Assembly: GCA_902826945.1 (NCBI GenBank)
Contig: CADEGS010000072.1
Span: 1-18,005 of the forward strand
Origin: an uncultured bacterium
GTDB lineage: Bacteria > Planctomycetota > UBA1135 > GCA-002686595
Reading direction: 5' to 3'
Length of the DNA: 18,005 nucleotides
How positions within the stretch are numbered: the first letter of the stretch is position 1; each line of letters starts with the position of its first letter. Made by a program: the position numbers and the translations under genes. The notes beneath the pieces were generated by a model that saw nothing but the letters and a program-made list of their open reading frames with translations, did no database searches and was not told where the DNA came from. Positions 7,471-13,898 of the stretch are shown here, one piece after another.

Positions 7471-10400
7471 CTACTCCGCGCGCAGCTCGACCGTCGTCGC
7501 CGGCTCGCCGCCGAGCTGGACCTCGTGCACGAGCTCGCGCGCGCCGACGCGCACGCGCAGCGTGTAGCGGCCCGCGGGCCAGGGACCGAGCCGGACCAGC
7601 CCGGGCTCGCTCGCGCCGGCGGTCTGGACGGGCCCGTCGGCCGTCTCGAGCGAAGCGCTCGCGACCGCGGCGGGAGCGCCGCTCGCGTCGCGCACGCGCA
7701 CCTCGAGCCGCGTCGCCGGGACGACGCGCAGCTCGGCCGTGCTCGTCGCGCCGGCGACGACCTCCACCGTGACGGGCAGGGCGACGTGCTCCTCGTCCCG
7801 CACCTGCGCTCGCAGCGTCACGGGGCCCGGCGGCAGGCCGTCGATCCGGAAGCTCTCGCCGTCGGTGTAGGTGGAGCTCAGCATTCCGCCCTGCGCGTCG
7901 CTGGCCGCGATCAGTGCCGCTCCGGAGCCGCCGAGCACCCGCCCCTCGATCGACCCGCCCATGCGTAGCTCGAAGTCCACGCCGCGCGCCTCTCCGCCGT
8001 CGGTCACCTGCACTCCCTCGACGGTCGCGGAGCAGTACGAGGGGCGGCCCGCGGACGGCATGCCCCACCGGAAGGGGCCCGGGGCCGTCACGATGTAGGT
8101 CCCAATGGGGACGAGGAGCTCGTACCGCCCGTCCTCGCCGCTCGTGCCCGACCCTCCGGCCACGCGCAGCCCCGGCGCGAACCGGGGCGCCATCGCGGGC
8201 ATCGCGCGCACGGAGATCCCCGCGAGCGGCCCGTCCGGTCCGCGCACGCGCCCGCGGATCGTGCCGCCCGCGAGCGCGATGTCGAGCGCGAGGCTCTCGC
8301 GCGCGGGCACGTCCACCTCGAGCATGCCGTTCAGGCCGCTCGAATCGTGCATCACCGTGACCTGGTAGCGGCCGGGAGCGGGCACCGTCAGCTCGTAGCC
8401 GCCCTCGGCGTTCGCCTTCGCCGTCGCGTGCCGCCGCCCGAAGGTGCAGAAGAGCGTCGCCTCGCCCAGCGGCCGGCCCGAGCAGGAGACGGTGCCGCGC
8501 ACCCGCACGGGCTGCAGCTCGGGCGGACGCAGCACGACGTGCCGCTCCTCGCCCCCGGCGAGGTCGACCTGCGCCTGGTGTTGCAGCAGCCGCTGCGCGT
8601 TCGCGTCGGCGTCGGGGCCGAGCCGCGCCAAGATCTCCTCGGGCGATGGGGCCGCGGAGAGGACGTGGTGCCCGGGCGTCACCGCCTCCAGGACGAAGGC
8701 GCCTTGCGCGTCGCTCGTGAGCGAGCGGTACTCGCCCTCGCCCCAGACCGACACGGCGCTGCCGGCCAGGCCCCGGCCGCTGGCATCGACGACCTCTCCG
8801 GTGATCCGGCCGCCGCGGCGCAGCGTGAGCGTGACGCTCTCGGACGCGCCGGGCGCGCCGTCGAGCTCGACCAGCTCGCTCGACGCGTACGAGGGCGCCG
8901 AGGCGCGCAGGTCGATCCTGCCGGTCACCTCCAAACGGAAGCGCCCGGCGGCGTCGGCGACCCTCTCCAGCCCCAGGCTGATCGTGTCATCGGTCACGTT
9001 CAGCGTGAGCACGGCCCCCGGGACGCCGCGCCCGCTCGCGTCGAGGACCTCGCCCTCGATCACGGCGGGACGGGGGACGACGAGGTCGAGCACCGTCCCG
9101 TCCTTCACCTCGACCGGCGTCCGCGGCGAGGTCACGAGCTCGTCCCTGCTCGCCTGCACGATCCACGGACCGGGCTGGAGGCAGCGCAGCTCGAAGCGCC
9201 CGCCGGCGCCGGAGACGCGCTGCTCGCAGGCGGCATGGCCGCCCCACACCGCGCGCGCATCCTGGCCCGGCCAGGCCTGGATCCAGAAGTCGTCCAGCGG
9301 CTCGCCGCGGTCGTCGCGCACCGTGCCCGCGATCGCGAGGCTCGGCGCCAGCGTCAGCACGACGTCTTTCGTTCCGGCGCGCACGCCCTGCAGCGCGGCG
9401 TTCCAGGGCGGGCTGCCCGCGGGATCCTCCTCGTCCGGACCCTGCGAGGGCGGGCTCGCCTGCGCCGTCACGCGGTACGAGGCGCCCGCGCTGCCGCCGA
9501 TGCGGAACGTGCCGTCGGTCTCGGTCGGCGCGTCGAGCGAGAGATAGGGCTTCGTCTCGTCCACCACGGTGAGCGCTGCGGCCGCCGGCCGTCCGTCCGG
9601 CCAGAGCACGCGCCCCTCGATCGTCTCGCCGCGGGGCAGGACGACGTCCACTCCCGAGCGCACCTCGCCGTCGCGCGCGAGCACGACGTCGCGCTGGGTC
9701 TGCTGGAACTGCCCGGCCTCGAAGCGCAGGGAGACCGGCGCCGGCGGGAGGCCGCTGACACGGTACGTCCCGTCCTCGGCCGTGGTCGCCTTGCGCGTCG
9801 ACGAGCGGCTGCGCGCCGTCGCGGTCACCTTCACCTCGCCGCGCGGGAGGCCGCTCTCGTCCTGGACGCGGCCCTCGACGGTGGCCGCCGTCCCGAGCGC
9901 CAGCGTGAGCGCCGCGCGCTCGCCCGCGGCGACGCGCGGAAACGAGAAGGGCTGCAGGTAGTAGCGCTCGCTCGAGAACGTCAGGTGCACGTCCGCTCCC
10001 GGCGGGATGCCGTGCAGCTCGAAGGCCAGCCCCTCGATCTCGTGTGGCGGCGGGCGGCTCCAGGCGCGGCGCGCGGTCGGGTACCACGCCAGCGTGCTCC
10101 CCGCGAGCCCGGCCGCGGCCTGCGCAGGATCCTCGCCGGGCGGCGGCGCGAAGGTCCCCTCGATCCAGCCGCCGAGCGCGGGCTCAAGCACGAGCGGCTC
10201 GCGCGCCTGCTCGGCGGTGAGGCTCACCGCCCGCTCGAGGTAGAGGGTGCGCGCGTCGAGCGAGACCAGGGCGCGCGTCTCGATCGGCGGCAGCGCGACG
10301 CGGAAGGCGCCGTCGGCTCCCACGGCGGCGCGCGCGCTCTCCTCTTTCTCGTCGTCCTTCGAAGGGCAGGTGACGACGACCCAGGCGCGCTCGCCGGCGG

Positions 10401-10710
10401 GCGCGCCGGGCGGGAGGACGACGCGGCCCGCGAGCCACGGGCCGTCCGCGAGACCCTCCTCGCGCAGCTCGACGCGCGCGGGGCTGGCGCCCGCGGCCTG
10501 CGCTTCCTGGGGCGCGGCCGCGGGCGCGGCGGTCGAGGGACCCGGCGCCGGCGGTACGGCGGCCGGCCGCGCGCTCCTCGCGTGCGCCGTGGGCGCGCCG
10601 CTCGCGCTGCGCTCCGCCGCGCGCCCCTCGCCGCGCTCGACCACGAGCCATCCGAGCGTCGCCGCCAGGGCGGCGGCGAGGGCCACGAGCACGATCGACG
10701 ACCTCGTCAT
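7471..10710 (-). CDS. Large multi-repeat carboxypeptidase-regulatory-like beta-sandwich protein
   Basis: 1079 aa, read leftward from the ATG at 10710. A membrane helix lies at residues ~5-25 (IVLVALAAALAATLGWLVV), with nearly all the rest outside: an Ala/Pro linker, then about ten beta-sandwich units. Each opens with a strand like VEGRV, IEGRV, IAGTV, IEGEV, ITGEV, VRGTV or IRGRV, continues D-x-S-G-R-x-L, and has a later T-x-x-D-G-x-Y/F-R-V-x-G-L-P-P-G turn, the CarboxypepD_reg/transthyretin-like pattern. It is probably a cell-surface scaffold or adhesion rod; no enzymatic motif is seen. ATG 10710 is preferred over the in-frame ATG at 10740 because GGGAGG sits 5 nt before it and the upstream ATG overlaps a -10-like TACCAT. 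Its repeat type matches the converging gene ending at 7418, so the two may act in the same surface structure. Confidence 0.82.
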   Translation of the reverse strand: MTRSSIVLVALAAALAATLGWLVVERGEGRAAERSASGAPTAHARSARPAAVPPAPGPSTAAPAAAPQEAQAAGASPARVELREEGLADGPWLAGRVVLPPGAPAGERAWVVVTCPSKDDEKEESARAAVGADGAFRVALPPIETRALVSLDARTLYLERAVSLTAEQAREPLVLEPALGGWIEGTFAPPPGEDPAQAAAGLAGSTLAWYPTARRAWSRPPPHEIEGLAFELHGIPPGADVHLTFSSERYYLQPFSFPRVAAGERAALTLALGTAATVEGRVQDESGLPRGEVKVTATARSRSSTRKATTAEDGTYRVSGLPPAPVSLRFEAGQFQQTQRDVVLARDGEVRSGVDVVLPRGETIEGRVLWPDGRPAAAALTVVDETKPYLSLDAPTETDGTFRIGGSAGASYRVTAQASPPSQGPDEEDPAGSPPWNAALQGVRAGTKDVVLTLAPSLAIAGTVRDDRGEPLDDFWIQAWPGQDARAVWGGHAACEQRVSGAGGRFELRCLQPGPWIVQASRDELVTSPRTPVEVKDGTVLDLVVPRPAVIEGEVLDASGRGVPGAVLTLNVTDDTISLGLERVADAAGRFRLEVTGRIDLRASAPSYASSELVELDGAPGASESVTLTLRRGGRITGEVVDASGRGLAGSAVSVWGEGEYRSLTSDAQGAFVLEAVTPGHHVLSAAPSPEEILARLGPDADANAQRLLQHQAQVDLAGGEERHVVLRPPELQPVRVRGTVSCSGRPLGEATLFCTFGRRHATAKANAEGGYELTVPAPGRYQVTVMHDSSGLNGMLEVDVPARESLALDIALAGGTIRGRVRGPDGPLAGISVRAMPAMAPRFAPGLRVAGGSGTSGEDGRYELLVPIGTYIVTAPGPFRWGMPSAGRPSYCSATVEGVQVTDGGEARGVDFELRMGGSIEGRVLGGSGAALIAASDAQGGMLSSTYTDGESFRIDGLPPGPVTLRAQVRDEEHVALPVTVEVVAGATSTAELRVVPATRLEVRVRDASGAPAAVASASLETADGPVQTAGASEPGLVRLGPWPAGRYTLRVRVGARELVHEVQLGGEPATTVELRAE

Positions 10711-10713
10711 CTC

Positions 10714-10736
10714 GGCCTCCCGGGAAGAAGGAGGCC
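10714..10736 (-). promoter_or_regulatory. Shine-Dalgarno inside a leader hairpin
   Basis: On the minus strand GGCCTCC (10736-10730) and GGAGGCC (10720-10714) can pair with a 9-nt loop. The 3' arm contains the GGGAGG ribosome site of the ATG at 10710, so the hairpin would hide it. Positions follow directly from the sequence; regulation is inferred. Confidence 0.45.
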
Positions 10737-10738
10737 TC

Positions 10739-10744
10739 ATGGTA
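10739..10744 (-). promoter_or_regulatory. -10-like element TACCAT
   Basis: Read leftward, TACCAT ends 28 nt before the ATG at 10710. RNA would start near 10732, just inside the 5' arm of the hairpin at 10736-10714. It gives the large repeat-protein gene its own promoter after the tRNA gene. Confidence 0.45.
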
Positions 10745-10849
10745 GCTCGCGTCGCGCGAGGCGCTCGTCCTCGTCCGAGCGCTCGTGGGCCGGTCTGGAC
10801 GCCATGGCCCCGCCGGCGCCCCCGCCAGTCCCGCGCCAGGAGCGACAGG

Positions 10850-10934
10850 CGGAGGCGGGAGGATTCGAACCTCCGGTGCCTTGCGGCACGGCGGTTTTCA
10901 AGACCGCTGCATTCGGCCGCTCTGCCACGCCTCC
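10850..10934 (-). tRNA. tRNA-Ser (anticodon UGA)
   Basis: Read leftward, GGAGGCG (10934-10928) pairs perfectly with CGCCTCC (10857-10851), with discriminator G at 10850. The anticodon arm is GCGGT-CTTGAAA-ACCGC, giving anticodon TGA at 10900-10898, which decodes UCA-type serine codons. A long variable arm (GTGCCGCAAGGCAC) is typical of serine tRNAs. The T arm is GGAGG-TTCGAAT-CCTCC. The next bases are CCT, so the CCA end is not encoded and must be added after transcription. The gene lies 48 bp after the stop of the DUF151 gene on the same strand and may be cut out of a shared transcript. Confidence 0.95.
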
Positions 10935-10982
10935 CAGGAGGGCGCTGAGCATAGCGCGCGCGGAGAGCGCGCGGCGCGGGGG

Positions 10983-11441
10983 CTACTCCTCCTTGGTGCC
11001 GCCCTTGCCGCCGCCGTTCTGCGATTCCTTGGCGGCCTGGGCGAGGACGGTCTCGGCGACGCGGATCTGGCAGCGGGCGCGCAGGGCCAAGGCGATCGCG
11101 TCGGAGGGCCGCGCGTCGACGATCGCCACCGTGTCGCCGGTGGCGTTCTCGAGCGTGATGCGCGCGAAGAAGGTGTTGTGGCGCAGGGCCACGATGTCGA
11201 CGCGGGCGATCTTGCTCTCGAGGGCGCCGACGAGGTCGAAGGCGAGCTGGTGCGTCAGCGGCCGCTGGGTCGCCTCGTTGCGCAGCACGCGCTGGATCTC
11301 GAGCGCCTCCGAGCTGCCGATCACGATCGGAAAGGCGCGCGCGCCGTGGTTCTCGGCCAGGAACAGGTACTGGCGCTCCTGGCCCTCGTCGAGGATCAGA
11401 CGCGCGAGCGAGCAGTCGACCAGCGCTTCGTCGTCACCCAT
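10983..11441 (-). CDS. Bifunctional nuclease family protein (BFN, DUF151)
   Basis: 152 aa, normal length for the family. Family marks run in order: LILDEGQERQYLFLAENHGARAFPIVIGSSEALEI (start of domain, residues 16-49), RPLTHQLAFDLVGAL (60-74), then RVDIVALRHNTFFARITLE, and VDARPSDAIALALR (108-121). Members of this family include a plant protein reported to have DNase and RNase activity and bacterial stand-alone forms whose role is poorly known; it should be cytoplasmic. The C-terminus is a Gly/Lys/Glu-rich tail. The ATG at 11441 has GGAGG 9 nt before it, held in a palindrome. It starts 21 bp after the stop of the zinc-ribbon gene, so the two are almost surely one operon, with the serine tRNA after it. 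Confidence 0.9.
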   Translation of the reverse strand: MGDDEALVDCSLARLILDEGQERQYLFLAENHGARAFPIVIGSSEALEIQRVLRNEATQRPLTHQLAFDLVGALESKIARVDIVALRHNTFFARITLENATGDTVAIVDARPSDAIALALRARCQIRVAETVLAQAAKESQNGGGKGGTKEE

Positions 11442-11443
11442 GG

Positions 11444-11459
11444 CAGCGGACCTCCGCTG
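11444..11459 (-). promoter_or_regulatory. Palindrome enclosing the ribosome site of the DUF151 gene
   Basis: The minus strand reads CAGCGGAGGTCCGCTG, a perfect 7+2+7 palindrome. As RNA it can form a 6-bp stem with loop AGGT, placing the GGAGG Shine-Dalgarno partly in the stem and partly in the loop, 2 nt before the ATG at 11441. It could also be a DNA operator for a dimeric protein. Confidence 0.45.
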
Positions 11460-11462
11460 TTT

Positions 11463-11888
11463 CTAATCCCGGGAGGCGGTCGAGTCCACCCGGCGCCGCT
11501 CCGCGGGCCGCGCGGGCGCCGCCGGGCGCTCGCGCGCGCCCAGCACGAGCTCCTCCAGCGGCCCTTCCTCCTCCGCCAGGAGCCAGGCGCTGGCGCTCTC
11601 GTCCCGGAAGCCGCAGCGCTCGCACGAGAGGCCGTGGGCCGCCCGCGGGTCGAGCCGCGCCAGCGCCGCGGCGCCGCAGCGCGGGCACGTGCGCTCGGCG
11701 CGCGCCGGCCACAGGGCCGAGGCCAGGATCCAGAGGCCGAGCGCCGCGAGCGCGCCGCCCAGCGCCCAGCCGAGGAGCCCCTGCGGCTCGCGGCGCACGA
11801 TCCACAGCGCGAGCCCCGCCGCGGCGACGGCCGCGAGCGGGAACAGGATCCCGACCAGGCGGGAGCGGCGCGCGTCGGAGGTCTTCAC
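11463..11888 (-). CDS. Small two-TM protein with zinc ribbon
   Basis: 141 aa from a GTG at 11888. Residues ~11-30 and ~38-60 are two membrane helices forming a hairpin. A zinc-ribbon-like CPRCG (C68, C71) and CERCG (C89, C92) follow, then a charged Glu/Arg-rich tail. I do not recognise a family; zinc-ribbon membrane proteins of this size often have structural or assembly roles, but nothing here assigns one. The GTG is chosen because it comes just before the first helix and is 8 nt after a -10-like TACGCT. The much longer open frame running upstream to 14918 is antisense to three real genes. It is the first gene of the probable operon with DUF151 and is divergent from the asparaginase gene. 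Confidence 0.65.
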   Translation of the reverse strand: MKTSDARRSRLVGILFPLAAVAAAGLALWIVRREPQGLLGWALGGALAALGLWILASALWPARAERTCPRCGAAALARLDPRAAHGLSCERCGFRDESASAWLLAEEEGPLEELVLGARERPAAPARPAERRRVDSTASRD

Positions 11889-11896
11889 GGGGAGCG

Positions 11897-11902
11897 AGCG
11901 TA
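11897..11902 (-). promoter_or_regulatory. -10-like element TACGCT, near-leaderless
   Basis: Read leftward, TACGCT ends 8 nt before the GTG at 11888, so RNA would start about 11890-11888. No Shine-Dalgarno is present. It lies 13 bp from the opposing TAGAAT element of the asparaginase gene. Confidence 0.45.
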
Positions 11903-11915
11903 GCGCGCCGCGGCG

Positions 11916-11921
11916 TAGAAT
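11916..11921 (+). promoter_or_regulatory. -10-like element TAGAAT
   Basis: TAGAAT ends 18 nt before the ATG at 11940. RNA would start near 11928, giving a leader of about 12 nt with no Shine-Dalgarno. With a 17-bp spacer its -35 region would cover 11893-11898, on top of the divergent -10 element. Confidence 0.5.
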
Positions 11922-11939
11922 GGAGCCCCGAGCGATCGC

Positions 11940-12965
11940 ATGGCGCGCGACGACGCCTTCCCCGAGAACCCCGTGCTGGTGCGCCTGCGGCGCGGGCCGA
12001 CCGTCGAGTCGGTCCACCGCGGCGCCTGGGTGCTGGCCGACGCCGACGGCGCCGTGCTGGCCGGCGCGGGCGCCTTCGCGCACCCGTTCTTCGCGCGCAG
12101 CTCGGTCAAGGCGCTGCAGGCGCTGCCGCTCTTCGACACCGGCGCGGCGGAGCGCTTCGCGCTCGACGAAGAGGAGCTGGCGCTCGCGATCGCCTCGCAC
12201 AGCGGCGAGCGCTGCCACACCGAGGTCGTGCGGCGCACGCTGGCCAAGCTCGGCCTGTGCGAGAAGGACCTCCTGTGCGGCCCGCAGATCCCCGAGGACG
12301 CCGCCGCGCGGCGCGAGCTCTTCGCGAGCGGCGGCCAGCCGGGAGCGATCCACAACAACTGCTCGGGCAAGCACGCGGGCTTCCTGGCGCTGGCGCGCAC
12401 GCTCGATGCGCCGCCCGAGCGCTACCTCGAGCCCGACTCGCCCGGCCAGCGCCTCGTGCGCGGGACGATCGCCGAGCTGAGCGGCGTGCCGGCGGAATCG
12501 CTCGTGCCGGCGGTGGATGGCTGCAGCGCGCCGACGTACCGCCTGCCGCTCACCGGCCTCGCGACCGCCTTCGCGCGCCTGGCGAACCCCGACGCGCTCT
12601 CCGCCCGCCGCCGCGAGGATTGCCGGCGGCTGACCGACGCCGCGGCGCGCCACCCGGTCTTGATCGCGGGCTCGCGCGGGCGGCTGTGCACCGACCTGGC
12701 GCGCCTCGCGGGCGGGCGCCTGTTCCCGAAGGTCGGCGCCGAGGCGGTCTACGCCGTCGGCCTGCGCGGCCGCGGGCGCGGCCTGGCGGTCAAGATCGAC
12801 GACGGGAGCGCGCGCGCGCTGCACGCGCTCGTGCCCGACCTGCTGGCGGCGCTGGGCTTCCTCGACGACGACGACCGCCGCGCGCTCGCGCCGTGGATGG
12901 ACCGCGCGCTGCGCAACCGCGCGGAGCGCGTCGTCGGCTCGGTCGAGACCGTGGTGCCGGCGTGA
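11940..12965 (+). CDS. L-asparaginase, Rhizobium etli (asparaginase II) type
   Basis: 341 aa, full length. It would hydrolyse L-asparagine to aspartate and ammonia in the cytoplasm. The family motifs are present: RSSVKALQALPL (53-64), IASHSGERCHTEVV, HNNCSGKHAGFL (138-149) and DGCSAPTYRLPL (193-204). Compared with the R. etli enzyme ReAV (catalytic Ser48/Lys51; zinc ligands Cys135, Lys138, Cys189), every residue is found at a constant offset of six: Ser54, Lys57, Cys141, Lys144, Cys195. This supports an active enzyme of this family rather than an E. coli-type AnsA/AnsB. The ATG at 11940 follows the -10-like TAGAAT by 18 nt, without a ribosome site. The hydrate dehydratase gene follows after 51 bp with no visible promoter, so they are likely co-transcribed. 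Confidence 0.93.
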   Translation: MARDDAFPENPVLVRLRRGPTVESVHRGAWVLADADGAVLAGAGAFAHPFFARSSVKALQALPLFDTGAAERFALDEEELALAIASHSGERCHTEVVRRTLAKLGLCEKDLLCGPQIPEDAAARRELFASGGQPGAIHNNCSGKHAGFLALARTLDAPPERYLEPDSPGQRLVRGTIAELSGVPAESLVPAVDGCSAPTYRLPLTGLATAFARLANPDALSARRREDCRRLTDAAARHPVLIAGSRGRLCTDLARLAGGRLFPKVGAEAVYAVGLRGRGRGLAVKIDDGSARALHALVPDLLAALGFLDDDDRRALAPWMDRALRNRAERVVGSVETVVPA

Positions 12966-13016
12966 GGCGCCGCACGGGCCGCGAGCCGTCCGCGCGCGCC
13001 ACGACCCTTTCCTGAC

Positions 13017-13898
13017 ATGGACCAGATGCTCCCGACGCTCCCGCCGCTGCCGGCCGACGCCCACAAGGGCACGGCCGGGCGCGTCTTGTGCGTCGCGGGC
13101 TCGCGCACGATGCCCGGCGCGGCGATCCTCGTCGCGCGCGCGGCGCAGCGCGCCGGCGCCGGGCTCGTGTGCATGGGCGCGCTCGACCGCGAGCTCTTGC
13201 TGTCGCTGCCGCCGGCGGTGCCCGAGGCGGTCTGGATCGACCTCTCGAGCAGCGTGCCGAGCGAGGGCCCGCCCGCCGCGGGCGCCGCGCGCCGCCTGTG
13301 GTCGCGCGAGCCGCACGCGCGCCTGGTCGGGCCGGGCCTCGGCGACGACCAGCGCGCGCGCGCGGTCGTCGCGCTGGCGCTCGCCGAGCCGCGCCGCCCG
13401 CTGGTCGTGGACGCCGACGCGCTGAACGCGCTCGAGGGCGAGCCCGAGCGCCTGGCCGCGCGCCAGGGCGACGCGCTCGTGATCACGCCGCACCCGGGCG
13501 AGGCCGAGCGCCTCTCCGGCCGCGCGCTGCCCTCCGACGAGGCCGGCCGGCGCGAGCACGCCGCCGCGCTGGCGCGCCGCGCGGGGGGGATCTGCGTGCT
13601 CAAGGGCCGCCAGACGATCGTCAGCGACGGCGAGCGCACCTGGCGCGCCTCGACCGGCAACCAGGGCATGGCGACCGCGGGCGCCGGCGACGTGCTGGCG
13701 GGCGTCTTGGTCGCCTACCTCGCGCTCGTCGACCGTCCCTTCGCGCCCGGCTTCAGCGCCTGGGACGCGGTGCGCCTGGCCGTGCACGTGCACGGCCTGG
13801 CGGGCGACCTCGCGGCGCGCGAGCTCGGGATGCGCGCGCTGGTCGCCTCCGACCTGGTGCGCTTCCTGGCGCCCGCGCAGCGCGAGCTCGAGGGATGA
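13017..13898 (+). CDS. nnrD: ADP/ATP-dependent (S)-NAD(P)H-hydrate dehydratase
   Basis: 293 aa. The enzyme repairs damaged NAD(P)H by dehydrating the S-hydrate at the cost of ADP or ATP (EC 4.2.1.136). The ribokinase-like fold marks are all present: HKGTAGRVLCVAGS (16-29), GAAILVARAAQRAGAGLV, VGPGLGDD (104-111), VVDADALNAL (130-139), TPHPGEAERL (157-166), LKGRQTIV, and NQGMATAGAGDVLAG (215-229), with D225 the likely catalytic Asp. The epimerase half (NnrE) is not fused to it and is not seen nearby, so this is a stand-alone NnrD. The ATG at 13017 has only a poor ribosome site. Its stop overlaps the ATG of the HEAT-repeat gene (ATGA), a sign of coupled translation. Confidence 0.93.
   Translation: MDQMLPTLPPLPADAHKGTAGRVLCVAGSRTMPGAAILVARAAQRAGAGLVCMGALDRELLLSLPPAVPEAVWIDLSSSVPSEGPPAAGAARRLWSREPHARLVGPGLGDDQRARAVVALALAEPRRPLVVDADALNALEGEPERLAARQGDALVITPHPGEAERLSGRALPSDEAGRREHAAALARRAGGICVLKGRQTIVSDGERTWRASTGNQGMATAGAGDVLAGVLVAYLALVDRPFAPGFSAWDAVRLAVHVHGLAGDLAARELGMRALVASDLVRFLAPAQRELEG

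Noticed and set aside
10711..10740. ATG at 10740 as start of the 1079-aa repeat protein
   Set aside because: It overlaps the -10-like TACCAT and lacks a ribosome site, while the ATG at 10710 has GGGAGG at good spacing directly before the membrane helix.
8347..11466. A 1039-codon + strand open frame running through the tRNA and antisense to the repeat protein
   Set aside because: It crosses a structural RNA gene and the DUF151 gene on the opposite strand. The minus-strand frames have recognisable domains.
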